This document shows positions 33,358 to 49,325 of a DNA stretch of 64,000 nucleotides, piece after piece. The stretch covers positions 188,846,187 through 188,910,186 of the forward strand of contig NC_135713.1 of the NCBI RefSeq assembly GCF_964656455.1, given 5' to 3'. Each line of letters opens with the position of its first letter. Position 1 is the first letter of the stretch. The notes under the pieces are model-generated. The model was not told the origin of the DNA and searched no databases. It saw nothing but the letters and a program-made list of their open reading frames with translations. The translations under genes were made by a program, and so were the position numbers. This DNA is from Halichoerus grypus. Its lineage: Eukaryota > Chordata > Mammalia > Carnivora > Phocidae.

Positions 33358-35393
33358 AAACTCCCAGTGGCCAGACTACATCCCAGACCAGTTAAATCAG
33401 ACTCTCTAAGGGCAAATTCAGGCTTCCGCCCTTTTTTTAAGTTCCCAGGTGATTCCAAAGTACCACCAAGGTGGAGAACATCTGTCCTCATGTGTGATAA
33501 TGATGACAGAGTACCTGGAAACAATTTAAAAGCCACATGGAAGTATTTAAGGGGATGTAGAATACATTTATTTACAAAATTATGGTTCAGTTACAGGGAT
33601 TGAGATTTCTGTTTTGAAAAAAAAAAAAAAAATGACAGAATTTACAGAACCAAAAAGCTTTGCCCCTGGCCAGAATCTTCCTTTGTTCTACTGATTGCTT
33701 CTCTGTTCAAAGCATGTTTTGGAGTTTTGTGTTTTGGAAATGTCTGTATCTTTTTAATATCCAGTTTGTTGATAGCAAACCTTTGTCTTTTAAGGATGGA
33801 TTTGATTTTTTGGAAGCCATTCAACAAGAAACTTTATGAATAAGATGGACAATCAAGTTAGATAATTTTAAAAACACCTCCATATGATTGTGGCTCATAA
33901 TTGATCTGAGACTTGCCAAAATTAAGCTGGAATTTGTGTGTAAGGAAAACTATGAAGAATGTAATTGACCTGGACATATTCATTCTGCCCTGATTTTTTA
34001 ATCATTCTCCATACTTTATAGTGATGTCATATGCATTTTTAATTGAACCTGGTCCAAATCTCATAATTACTAATAACCAACTGTGATTTTGAGCAAGTTT
34101 CCAAGCTTTAGTTTCCTCATTTGTTAAACAGGTTTAATTTGAAGCATTTTATAAGGATTAAGATAAGTTCCTAATATTTTGCCTAACCCATAGCTGATAT
34201 TCAACACATGTGAGCTGTATTAGTTTCCTATTGCTACCTTCACAAATCATCACAAATTTAGTGGCTTAAACCAACACAAATTATTATGCTAAAGTTCCAT
34301 AGGTCAGAAGCCTAAGTTTTACTCTCATTGGGAGTAAAATTAAGAAAAAAGTTTACAATAACATCCAAAAGAATAAAATACTTAAGAATAAATGTAACCA
34401 AGGAGGCAAAAGACTTGTACAGTGAAAACTGCAAAACAGTACCAAAAGAAATTAAAGAAGATACAAGTAAATGGGAAGACCTCCTGTATTTGTGGAAGAT
34501 TTAGTATGTTTAAGATGGCAGTATTGCCCAAAGAAATACCTATCAAAAGAGATTCAATGTGATCCCTATCAAAATCCCTGTGATGTCTTTTGCAGAAATA
34601 GAAAACCTCATCCTAAAATTTATATGAGATTTCAAGGTGCCCCAAATAGCTAAAACAATCTTTAAAAAAGAAGAACAAAGTTAGAAAACTCACACTTCCT
34701 GATTTCGAACCTTAACTACAAAGCTATAGTATTCAAAACAGTGTGGCACTGGAATAAGGACAGACATATAGACCAATGGAATAGAATAAAAATCATCCTT
34801 CACATATATGATCAAATGATTTTCAGAAAGGATGCCATTCATTGAAGGACAGTCTTTTCAATGAATGGTGCTGAAAAAACTGGATATTCACATGCAAAGA
34901 ATGAAGTTAGACCCTTACCTCACACCATATACAAAACATGAACCCACAATGGATCATAGACCTAAATGTAAGAGCTAAAACTATAAAACTTTTAGAATAA
35001 ACCATAGAGGAAAACTTCATGACATTAGGTGTGGCAATTATTTCCTGGCCATGGCACCAAACACGCAGATAACAAAAGAAAAAATAGGTAAAACAAACTC
35101 CATAAAATGTAAAAACTTGCCCCCCAAAGGACACCATCAAGAGAGTGAAAAGGTGGCCCACAGAATGGAAGAAAACATTTGCAAATTATATTTCTAATAA
35201 GGGATTAATATCCAGAACACATAAAGAACTCCTACAACTCAACAAAAACAAAACTAAACGACTTAATTAAACACATGGCCAGAAGACTTGAATAGACATT
35301 TCTCCAAAGATATACAAATGGTCAACAGACATATGAAAATATGCTTCAACATCACTAATCATCAGGGAAATGCACATCAAAACCCCAATGAGG

Positions 35394-35615
35394 GGGCGCC
35401 TGGGTGGCTCAGTCGGTTAAGCGACTGCCTTCAGCTCAGGTCATGATCCCAGGATCCTGGGATCGAGTCCCACATCGGGCTCCTTGCTCCACGGGGAGCC
35501 TGCTTCTCCCTCTCCAACTCCCCCTGCGTGTGTTCCCTCTCTCGCTGTCTCTCTCTCTGTCAAATAAATAAATAAAATCTTAAAAAAAAAAAAAGCTTTA
35601 AAAAAAAAAAAAACT
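35394..35615 (+). mobile_element. CAN-SINE
   Basis: Head GGGGCGCCTGGGTGGCTCAG, long A-rich tail with two poly(A) tracts. Target-site duplication AAAACYCCAATGAG on both sides. Confidence 0.94.
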
Positions 35616-36025
35616 CCAATGAGGTACCACTTCACACCCACCAGAATGGCTATCAGCAAAAACAAAAACAAACAAAAAACCCAGAATTTAAAAAGTGTTG
35701 GCGAGGATGTGGAGAAATTGGAACCCTTATACATGATTATGTTAAATGGCACAACCTCAAACAATTAAACATAGAGTTACCATAGGATCCAGTAACTCCA
35801 CTTTTAGGTGCATACACAAAAGAATTGAAAGCAGGGACTTGAACAGATATATGTATAGCAGTGTTCACAGCAGCATTAATCTCAATAGCCAAAATACCCA
35901 TCCATGGATGAATGGACAAACAAAATGTGATATATACAATGGAATATTACCTAATCTTTAAAGGGAACAAAATTCTGATACATGCTACAACATGAATAAG
36001 CCTTGAAAACATTATACCAAGTGAA

Positions 36026-36027
<2 letters not shown>

Positions 36028-36058
<31 letters not shown>
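36028..36058 (+). repeat. (AC)n microsatellite
   Basis: Fifteen AC units within the old L1 3' end. Confidence 0.97.
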
Positions 36059-36061
<3 letters not shown>

Positions 36062-38130
36062 CCAAATACTGTATGATTCCACTTATATGAGGTACCTAGA
36101 GTAGTCAAATTCATATGGACAGAAAGTGGAACCGCAGTTAGCAGGGGCTTAGGGTAGAGGGGTTATGGAGTTTAATGAGGACAGAGTTTTAGTTCAGATT
36201 GGTGAGAAAGTTCTGGAGATGGATGGTGCTGATGAATGGACAACAATGTGAATGTACTTGATGCCCCTGAATTAAACACTAAAAAAAAAAAGATAAATGG
36301 TAAATTTTATGATATATATATATACACATTTTTTCCCACAATAAAAAGAGAAAAACCAAGGTGTTGGCAGGGCTATGTTCCTTTCTGGAGGCTCCAACAG
36401 GAAATCCATTTTCTTTTCTTCTCCAGAATCTAAAGCTACCTACTTTCTTGGTTTGTGGCCCCCTTCCTCCATCTTCAGATCCTGCAGCGAGGGGTCTAAT
36501 CCTCATATCACATCGCTCTGACCTGTGTCCTCAGTCATATCTCCCTGTCCCTCTCACTATCTTCTGCCTCCCCTTCCACTTTGAAGGACCCTTGTGATTA
36601 CGTTGGGCCCACTGGATAATCCAGTTTAATCTCCCCCATTTTAAAGTCAGCTGATTAGCAGCTTTAATTCCATCTGCACCTTTAATTTCCCTTTGTGTGC
36701 AACCTAACACATTCCTGGGTTCCAGAAAACAACATGGGCATCTTGCAGAGAAGGGGGACAGTCATTCCACTTACCACAGGAGCCATTAACATTACTTTTG
36801 CATTACTATAAAATAATATATGTAAGCAGAACTTGGAATAAAGGAACAAGCAAAATTAGGGAGGGCCTCTGAACTGAGTTTGACCTTGGATTTGGAGGAA
36901 ATCACAGACACAGTAGCAGACCACATCACAGAAGAGATTCCAGGTCAGAGGCTTCTCACGAACCAAGCAGGTGTGCAAATCTGAATCCACCCTGGAATTT
37001 GAGCTTTAAAAATAAGGTTCAAGGGTGACAATTACAGTAAAAACAATAAATAGTTGCTTTATCAAATATATATATGTAATTTCAATCCGTTTGGTCATTT
37101 CAGTACACAAGACTGTGTTTCATCAAAGTGGGGTCTGATATCTGCCTCAGAAAGCCTGGTGTGATGGGAAGGTTCATGGGAAAAGGTAGACACCTGAGTG
37201 GTTTCTGATCCTTTCATGTCATAATGGTCCTCTGGGGTTCTAGCAGGTCAAAGCTTAACATTTCCTTGGCTCTTCTTTGAAGTTAAAGATTCAAGTTCAA
37301 GCCTTTCTTGATGAACCCTGATGTCATTCTCAGTACTCAGTGATTTGTTTGCAGCACAAGCCTGAGTGGGGACAATGCCTTATAATAGCACTACTTAGGG
37401 ACTAGTTTTATCCCTTTACAAGTTGGAAATAACTTGCAGCCAGGACTATGTCTTTCTTGATGTGTGTCTCCCTTCCCCACCAACCAGGGTGTGCACAGAG
37501 TAGTGGTTGGGATGGACTGAGAAAGGTGGAAGTATCAGTTGGGGGGGGGGGGTCTCTAAGCCCCTGAGTTGGGAGGGGAAGTGAACAGCTGGAGCCCAGG
37601 GTGATAATGATCCACTGACACAGGAGGAAGAAGGAAGTCCTGGGCATGGCAGGCAAGACAGAGCATTTGCTTGTTGTTCCTGAAGCTGCCTGGAAAGCGC
37701 AGGGTCACCAGGACCCAGATAATACAGCACTAGACCTGAAACTTCCTGCTGAGAAAAGATGAACTTTCCAAAGCCTCTTTCTCGTGCCCAGCTGATGAGC
37801 CTCTTCACTTGGGATTTAGATGCAATCAGCTCTAGGAGATGTTCAGGTCACGAGGGGAGAGTGGGAAAGATGCAGGAATGGCCAAGGAGAGATGAGGGCC
37901 ACAGCACTGCAGCTTCTATGCCCTCCCTCCTGACAGCCTGCCTCACCCATGTGTCCAGGGCGCCAGGCCAGCCATCTGCCCGCCAGGCAAAGAACGGCTC
38001 TTGTATCCAAGAGTCAGGCCATTATGTAGCCTGACTTTCAAGTGGCTTTTTATAGAGTGCTTAAGTGATGGGCGCGGCAGAACGAATGAATACCAATGAG
38101 AAAGGCATCTGCTTTGCCAGGGAAATCAAG

Positions 38131-38136
38131 TTTATT
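38131..38136 (-). promoter_or_regulatory. Polyadenylation signal of KRT31
   Basis: AATAAA on the minus strand, about 280 nt past the KRT31 stop. The context matches the KRT33 and KRT34 signals. Confidence 0.8.
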
Positions 38137-38171
38137 AGCAGGTTACAAGGGAACGCCCTGGCACTTCCGAA

Positions 38172-38219
38172 GGTTCCCTGGGCAAGTGAACCAAGGGTTC
38201 CCTGGGCAAGTGAAAAAGG
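38172..38219 (-). repeat. 24-bp tandem duplication in KRT31 3' UTR
   Basis: Unit starting GGTTCCCTGGGCAAGTGA occurs at 38172-38195 and 38196-38219, with changes near the second unit's end. Confidence 0.9.
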
Positions 38220-38415
38220 AACAGACCCCAGAGAAGGAAAGGGTGGGCAAGGAATGGTCTGCAGTAGGTGGGGTGAGTTTCATGGCTGCCTTACTGGGGT
38301 GGCTCCAGCCACGCAAACTGTGTTTTCTGCCCCTTTTGGTCGAATGAACCAGTGCCGGCTCAAAGATCTGGAACCTTGGGCCCTGCCTCCTTGGTCCTCT
38401 GGCAGCCCCTGGGCT

Positions 38416-41705
<3,290 letters not shown>

Positions 41706-41765
41706 CTATGTCTTCTCTGGTTTTCAAATGCCCTTCCTTCAGTCTGTTATTTGCCTTCCTCAGAA

Positions 41766-41822
41766 GAGTCCCTTGTCCCATAAAATTCATTAATTGGGCT
41801 TCTTGCTAAGTCAGGACTCCTC
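41766..41822 (-). promoter_or_regulatory. Conserved proximal promoter block, KRT31 copy
   Basis: About 199-255 nt upstream of the KRT31 ATG. It shares GAGTCC, CATAAAAT and the 19-base TGCTAAGTCAGGACTCCTC with KRT33, in the same order and spacing. Confidence 0.55.
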
Positions 41823-44800
41823 TTCAGGCAGTATACCCATAAAATCAGAGTTTTGTGGTAGATCTTAAAAGAGGCCACACAGTCTAGCCCAGGTATCTGC
41901 CCTTGTTAACTGGGAGTTGGTCCATCCAATGACATTCTTCTGTGTTATGTGATCCTGTAAACCCATACTCAGACTCATTTCCTGGCCCACCTGACATTTC
42001 TAGGGAGGAACTGGGATTGAGTCAAAGAAGAAGTTGCATTCAACTCTTTTCCCATCTGCTTTAAGGGAAGAATCCTTCAATGGTGCAGTATCCCAAGCCT
42101 TGGAAGCCTTGAGGTAGATAAGGACTGAGTTGGGCCATGGCTGAGAAGAATGGGCAGCTGTTTGTGGAAGGCCTCCTATATTTCGTGTACACAGGTTGTA
42201 GAGGAGTTTCAAAAGAAGAGGTTCTGATAATTAGTTTAAGAACAGAGAAGGCTCTGGAGATAGAGATCATTTGGAGGGAGGGCTGAGAGATCCATATAAA
42301 TGTATTTTAACTGTCCAGGAAAAGTATCTGGGGCTGGCTTGGAAAAGAAAAAAGGCATTGCTAGTCAAACCTTACCACTGAAAAACGTCCATAGCATTAG
42401 ACCAGCGTGAGCAGATAATCGGGGAAGTCGAGAGCTTGCCCAAAGGAGCCTCCTCAAGGAGGTTGATCTTAAAACTTCATGTGAATTGACCTTATATTCC
42501 ATCATATGCCCATGTTGGGTTTAATATTTAAAAAAAAAAAAATTTACAATTTCCAGTTAAACTTTCTAAGATTTTGCCCAATCCTCTCAGTGAAATTGAC
42601 ACACCCAGAAGATGGATCACATCCTTTCCTGGGCTCCCATCCCCAGCCTTACTGGGTTATGCACAATCTGGTTTAAGAACCAAACATTAAAAGGTACCAA
42701 GGAGGGCTCTGTGGTGGTATAATTGAATCCAAAGACTTGGGCACCAGGACAGAAACTGCTGAGACATAGCAGAAGCAGAGCAAGCTTGGAGTCATGCGGG
42801 GTTGATTTGGGAGGGGAGGGAAGGCACCAGAAGGTCTGTGGAAGGGGGTGGCCAAAGTTCTGAGTATATAAAGGTTGCATAATTATAGGCACCACTGGGG
42901 TACCCCCTGCATCTTGGGTAGCAGCATCTCAACTTCCATTGTGGCTTTGGCTGCCAGCCAGAGTGGTAATTTTATTGACAACTTATTGGAGTCCTTCTCC
43001 CCAACAAGCTTTCATGATGGTACTTATGCGGCACTCTGCTTGGGTCTCAGATAAAAGGTCCTCCATCTACCCTCTCCAAGGCCATTATCTCGCCACTTAT
43101 TATAATGCCATTCAGATGGAAAGCCCCACCACACTACAAAGAAGCCCCAGACTTATAATAAAACCAAAATTTCTTTGTTTTCCTCCCAGGCAATTAAAGG
43201 GGCAGAAATAGGTGGGTCCTGAGGCAGGCAACACTGAGACTTTCCAGAGGAAGAACACAAGGCCAGGTGTAGAGACCTTCTGTCTCACTTCAGCTGGGCT
43301 TGGGACAGATGGAAAGGCCTGTCAATCAGACTGAGACACGTTTGCTCAGGGAACAGCACTGGCCTCCTGCTTCCTGCCTCTTGTCAGCCTGCTCCAGAGC
43401 CTGCTCCGTTTCCAGCCCAGAGCTGTTTCTCACTCCTGCCTTCCTCCCTACCCAAGGACACTGGCCCTTGAGCACAGACCGATGGCAGCAGCTCTTCAAG
43501 CTCTTTGGTCAAGCCCACTGATTGGCCAGCACAGCCTCACGGGGACTTTAGTCCAAAGAGAGTTGTTTAGGTCTAAGAACGAGAAGATTCAAGAATTGGG
43601 TCAACAAAAAAGCAAAGTCAGAATTTGCATACAATGCCGAGAGACCAGAGAAATGGAAACTGGGAGCAGGGTGTTGAATAAGAGATAAGAATGGACCAAG
43701 AGGCAAGGAAGGAATCCTCAGAACCTCAAGCGGCCACGGTGCTCAGACAAAGTGAGCCCATCCTCAAATGAGTGAACCTGGAGAATACAATGCTGAGAAG
43801 TAGCCAACGTGACCCAAATCCATGGACAGAAGACTGGCCCACCCTGCTGAGTGTCCTGCATGATGTAAATAGAGATGATTCAGAAGAGATCTATAGACAT
43901 GGGACCACAGCTTCTGAGGCCTCCAAAAGAAGTGATGTTTCCGGAGGTGCCCAGACCAGAACATCACCTCCACTATCCAGTCTGAGATTTGTTTGTGGCT
44001 GAGAAATACAGGGTTGTCTAAGGCAGCATAAGGTTAGAAGGGGACAACACCACCTGTTCCTGAATGGTACGGACAGGTATGGTATGGACAGCAGAAAGGA
44101 AGAAAGAAGCAGAGGGGGTCAGAGCTGCACTGGCTTCAGGTCACAGCCAACCAGCATCCACACCGAAGATGCAGGAATGAACAGGTTACAACCAGAGATT
44201 CCTTTTTCCCTGCTGGCCACCCCGCAGGTGCAATGGCACAAGAATTCAGAAGAGAGACAGCAGACAGAGTGACCGGTGAGTGAACACAATGCTGCCATCC
44301 CTTGTAAATCTTGCCTCTATCTTGCAGTGTTTTTAAAATACCAGTAGGCTTGAGTGAATTTGCTTCTTGAATTAGTGGGGGAAAAGGAACTCCTGCACTG
44401 TAAGGTCTTTGAGAACTCACACAGGGTAGGAGTCGACTTTGTGTACTCTCTTGATTTCCTAATTGAAATATCTGCAAATTGTATTCACTCAAAGAGAAAT
44501 TGAGCAGTCGAGAGATGATCAAGCCCACATTCTTTCTTTAGATCAATTTTATTCAAAGCACATTTATTGTGCAGCTTCTCCATGCTGGGCACAGGTCTAC
44601 ATTGGAACAGAAGAATCATAGTTCTGGTAGAGGATTATATTTTTATAAGCATTCAGGCTAATATGGGTCTCCCAAAATATCTGAGAAACAACAAGAAGGA
44701 TATTTAAGAGGTGTGAGATGGACATATCTGGAAATATGTTTGTATTTAATGTAACTAGGAAATTGCATATACAACATTAAGGGCAGAAGTCATTTACTGA

Positions 44801-46334
44801 ACATCTGCCAAACACCTGGCACAGCCCCAGGGCTGGGGACGGGGACGAAGACAGGGGACGGTGGGGAGATGACATGCTACAGTCCTGCTGAGCACACAGA
44901 TAGGCCCACAACAAACTCTAATGTAAAGTGATATAATTGGGTCCTTCCCCCCACCCAAAAGTTTCTTCCTTCCTCCTCCACTTCTTCCCACACCTATTCC
45001 TGCCCCAACCTCCAGTCAGACCATTTTAAACCAGTTTCTGATTCTCTGCCTGGAGATGGGGGATGAGACCATTTCAGGTCATTTACCTGTATCCCGAAGG
45101 AGACTTAGTAGTAACCCCACTCTCTAGGTGACTCAGGGGTAGGATTCAAACAAGTGGTCTCATCAGAGCCCTAATCCCGGTCTTCCATCAGCCTGGTCAT
45201 TAGTTTTTTGATATTTGGTTCTTGTTGCTTTGAAGACCACAGCTGAGTGGTATGGTCGCCCCGAGGCATCCCCAGAGGCTCCATGGCATTAGGGTGAGCT
45301 TCCAAGCAGGTGGAAGAGATCTCCGGGGACACAGTATGGGGTGGCAGAAGAAGGAGAGGCAATGTTAAATCAAGCAAGTGAAAGAGGAGGTGTCAAAGGG
45401 CCTGAGATTCATGTGGGGAAATGGGGGTGACACGTGAGCCAGCTGGTGAGCAGGCACAAGTCTGCCACCCTCGGGATGAGAGAGATCTACCGTGTGGCAG
45501 AGGCATCTTGGTGGAGGGCCTTGGGGCACATGTTTAGGATGTCTGGCAACCCAGCAGGAAGAAGGGAGAGGCAAGCAAGGGAGCTTTGGGCACGAAATCC
45601 AGCATACAGGGGAAGCCTCAGCTGAAAAAGGCCAGGGGATGGCCAAAGGCCAGAAGCTCAGTCTGAAATGCGATTGGGGTAAGGAGGACCCTGCTGGGTG
45701 GGAGTTAACACCAGGAAGATTCTCCTTGCGGAGATTCGCAGGCCCTGTAAAATCCATCTGAGCCACCTCACCCCAGCATCAGACAGTGGGTCTGAATGGG
45801 CAGTTTTATGCAGATGTACCTCCAGCCCTTAGCAGCTGAGTGCAGGGACAGGGCAGTGGGCTTGAGAGAGAGACCACTGGGAGACCTCGGGGGTTCATTT
45901 CCTTCCCTAACCCTGAACTTCTCCTCCTGCCAAATGGGGACTGTGGAGCCTGCTCTGCCTCTCCACAGAGTTCGGGGGATTTCAAATTGGATAGCCTGTG
46001 TGAAAGTGCATTGTAAGTGGTGAAGGGACAGATAGGTAAGCGATTCTGTTTCTTTCTCCTCCTCTTCCTCGGTAGACAGAGTGTTTTTAACAATAGCAGG
46101 GGGTGAGTTGAACTTCTTTCATGATTTCCAGTCATTAAAATTGCCCGGGTTCTCAGGCTATTTTGAAATGCCGTACAACCTTTATTTCTTGCACCGCCCT
46201 TTGTGGCAGAAATTCTCAGCGGTGGTTCTGCTAGCATAAACACTCTACCATTCCCTTCAAGGAAAAGAAATCAAAACAAAGGGGTGATTATGATTCTGTC
46301 ATCCTGCCGACACAATCAGAGACTTGGCTTCTGT

Positions 46335-46552
46335 GAAGCACAGTGGTTAGGAGCACAGTTGCTAGAGGTAGACAGCCTGGATCTGAATCCTGGCTTCACC
46401 ACCTACTAGCTGTGTGACCTTAGGTGTGTTACTTAACCTCTCTGAGCTGTGGTTTCTCACTCCAAAATGGGGATAATTTGAGTTTATATACATAAATTTA
46501 TCTATAACTTAGACGAGTGCCTGGCTCATGGTAAGAGCTCAATGAATGTGAG
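46335..46552 (+). repeat. Nearly full-length MIR
   Basis: AGCACAGTGGTTAGGAGCAC, CTGGATCTGAATCCTGGCTT, then TACTAGCTGTGTGACCTTAG, AATGGGGATAAT and TGCCTGGCTCATGGTAAGAG: the complete MIR order from tRNA-related head to 3' end. Confidence 0.93.
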
Positions 46553-46553
46553 C

Positions 46554-46692
46554 TTCAATGATGGTGATGATGGTGGTGATGATGGTGGTGATGATGATGG
46601 TGATCGTGGTGGTGATGGTGATGGTGATGATGATGGTGATGATGGTGATGATGGTGGTGATGATGGTGGTGGTGATGGTGGTGATGATGGAC
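46554..46692 (+). repeat. (GAT/GGT)n trinucleotide repeat
   Basis: About 140 bp of GATGGT-type units directly behind the MIR 3' end. It creates artificial frames of poly-His on the minus strand and Asp/Gly on the plus strand. Confidence 0.96.
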
Positions 46693-46778
46693 TGTTTGGT
46701 CTCCAGGGAAGCTCTTCACAGCTCCCCAAGCAGAGTGATCCCTCCACCCAGCATTTCTTCCCAGGAACCCAAACCACT

Positions 46779-46808
46779 TCACACACATACACACCACACA
46801 CACACACA
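46779..46808 (+). repeat. CA-rich microsatellite
   Basis: Interrupted CA units (ACACACATACACACCACACA and onward). Confidence 0.85.
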
Positions 46809-47163
46809 AACAATGTCTCATCAAAGCTCCTCTTTTAATTATAATCAGAGCACTGGATGTGAACTTAAGAAACATGGGTCAATTACCCTGGGGCACTGAT
46901 TCATTTCATGTCACCAGAAGAATCCCTCCACCACTCAATGACTCACCTTCTCTCCCTCTCCTTAAAAGAGAAAAACAATGCTTACCTACTGTCATGGTGC
47001 AAGAATAAGTGGGTTTATTTTGTTAGACCGCTTTGAACTTGTTGGATGAAAGGAGCTTTTTAAGTACAAAGGAAGAGGCAAAGCTATTTGGGCCAGGTGC
47101 TAAATTAAGACTTATCAAGATTGTTCTTTCTTATTGGGACCTACCCTCAGAGATGGGTCACCT

Positions 47164-47357
47164 GGGACGCCTGGGTGGCTCAGTCGGTTAAGCGTCTGCC
47201 TTCGGCTCAGGTCATGATCCCAGGGTCCCAGGATCGAGCCCCATGTCAGGCTCCTTGCTCAGCGGGGAGCCTGCTTCTCCCTCTGCCTGCCGCTCCCCCT
47301 GCTTGTGCTCTCTCTCTCTCACACACACAAATGAATAAATAAAATATTTTTTTTTAA
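47164..47357 (+). mobile_element. CAN-SINE
   Basis: Head GGGACGCCTGGGTGGCTCAG to the A/T-rich tail; the only CAN-SINE I see to the right of 36 kb. No clear target duplication. Confidence 0.93.
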
Positions 47358-48324
47358 TCCTTCAAAAAGAGAGAGAGAGAGAGAGATGCCACCTGTACCC
47401 TAATGCCGGTACAGCTTGAGAAAAAGAGCAGAGGCAGAGTGGAGGAGAATGGAGGGAAGGGTGTAGCAGCCTCTGACCCTTCCAGATTCCCTGTGGTGGA
47501 AATCCTGTTGCTTCCCAAGCAAATCGGTCCTGTCCGCACGGATGGTGGCCAACAGGTAGGATTTGGGATTTGAGAGCAGTTGAAGACGCACCAACCAGGC
47601 CCTGGCTTAAGATCTCTCCAGCCTCGGGGCTTGGGGCTATGGTCACTCCTGCACCAGGATGGGCTGGATTTTGTAAATTTCTCAGCAGCCTACTCTGATT
47701 CGGAGAGCTCACGGAGCAGAGGGAAGACAAGAACCAGCTCATGGAGTCAGTGTGTCAGCTCTGCTTTAACACTTGTAATCTCACCGATGAATAAGACCTA
47801 GACCGCAGGGGGTCATAGAATTTGGGGACTAGAAAACTCCCTAGAACCATCTCATTCAGCCCCATCAGATGCCTGAGTAACCTCCTCAACATCCCTACCA
47901 GGTGTTTAAAAAAACCCTGCTTGAATGCCTCCAATGATGGGGAACTCACTGCTTCCCCTCTTTGGCCAGCTCTGACGCTGCTTTCTGGAGACATGCTGTT
48001 CTTGGCCGTGGCTGCCTAAACATGGAGCTTCTGATTCATGTGTCTACTGCCTACAAGGTCCAAGCCAGGCAGCTTCCAGAGGGCTTGCTAGTGGAGCCCG
48101 TGGGAGCTTGGGTGGGTCTGTTTGGCCTTTTCTAGACTGATAGTCTGACAGGTTGGGCAACCACCATCCTTTATACATTCAGCATTTCACAGCGTGCAGG
48201 GGAAAGGCACTATCTTGATCAAATGAGGCACTGCTCACAGGATCCTTAGGAGGCTGTGGTCAACTCCTTCCACAGCGTATCTGGCCCATAAGGGGCTCAG
48301 TCCCCAAATAAACCCCCTAACCCA

Positions 48325-48482
48325 GGGGTTCTCAAACTTGAGTATGCATAGAATCACCTGGAAGGTTCAGTAAACCAGACTGCTTATTCAGAAAGTCTGA
48401 GGTGGGGCCTAAGACTTGGAATTTCCTAAAAGTCCCCAAGTAAAGCTGGTACGACTGGTTGGAGGACCACACTTTTAGAACC
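48325..48482. repeat. Palindromic hAT-type MER relic
   Basis: GGTTCTCAAACTTGAGTATG, AGAATCACCTGGAAGG, GTCTGAGGTGGGGCC and an inverted end CACACTTTTAGAACC. Confidence 0.6.
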
Positions 48483-49076
48483 TCCACCTTAAACCTACTC
48501 ATGTTTTTTTTTTTTTTTTCCCTTCAAAGCTTCCAAAGAATGGGCTTTGGGCCTAAGTCAAAAAGACCGGGGTTCAAGTCTTGATTCAGCCACCAGGTGC
48601 TCCCTCTTTGCAGGCTTTGGCAGAACCCCTGCATCACAAGATCTGTAAAGCCCAGCACTGTGCCTTGCTCGCCATGGGCCTGTGATCACAAAAGTTTACT
48701 TTAAGTAGAGTATTCTAGGGGATCCCGGCAGCACCTCTGACCTGAGCTTTTCCTTTGCACAAGGACCAGAGGCTTCATCCTGATAAGGGGGGGCGATTTT
48801 AGTTGGTTCGCGTATTTTAACAGCTCTGTGAATCTGGCTCTAAATAGGTTTTAGATACCCAATTACAGCTGGGTATCTCTCAATGGCGCCATTTTGCTAC
48901 AGGCCTATTTTTACCCATGGTCCTGGCTGGCTTTGCCATCTCCCAGAACCCCTCTGGTGAGGGAGCCCCAACCCCTGCTTCTGTGGGAACAGCTCAAGGG
49001 GCCCTCAGCAACACTCTTGGCATGAGGTGGAGACACTGACCACAGGCCCTGGGCTCTTCACGCTGCAGAAGTGAAG

Positions 49077-49082
49077 TTTATT
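49077..49082 (-). promoter_or_regulatory. Polyadenylation signal of KRT37
   Basis: AATAAA on the minus strand about 245 nt past the KRT37 stop, the first such signal downstream. Confidence 0.75.
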
Positions 49083-49325
49083 AGCAAAATAAAAACCAGG
49101 CTACCTACCACTTCTCAGACTGTGAAGCAACAGAAGAGAGCAAAAGGAGTGTTTAAGACACTCTAAAGAGAGGAAGCCCAAATCCAGGGGCCAGGGCTGA
49201 GCCACTGGACTAGAAAGCCCATCAGCAGAGAAGCACCGCCTGGCATCAGCCTCCCGCCCAGCTGGCCAAGGGAGCAAGGCCTCGGGGGGCAGACAATCCC
49301 CATCTCCCTCAGGCTGAAGGGTGTG

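Larger units (their letters stand above)
34341..36350 (+). mobile_element. Old L1 segment (late ORF2 and 3' UTR), interrupted by a SINE
   Basis: Decayed L1: TTGCCCAAAGAAATACCTAT, TTCACATGCAAAGAATGAAG, ATATGAAAATATGCTTCAAC, then AATATTACCTAATC and an AC-repeat 3' region. Many stops; no functional ORF. SINE inserted at 35394. Confidence 0.8.
28215..38110. other. Intergenic region between KRT34 and KRT31
   Basis: About 9.9 kb without a supported gene. It carries a hAT relic, a MIR, an inverted duplication with SINE, two L1 segments and SINEs. I see nothing I can identify in 29000-30290 or 36350-38030. Confidence 0.75.

Noticed and set aside
45365..45766. 133-residue minus-strand open frame
   Set aside because: Low-complexity Pro/Ser/Leu composition with no recognisable domain or splice partners; likely chance.
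46555..46875. Open frame with a long poly-His run
   Set aside because: Translation of the GAT/GGT microsatellite; no gene structure around it.
41830..48325. A KRT41-like pseudogene expected between KRT31 and KRT37
   Set aside because: I scanned both strands for rod motifs ([21 protein letters not shown]) and saw none; a sensitive alignment could still find a fragment.
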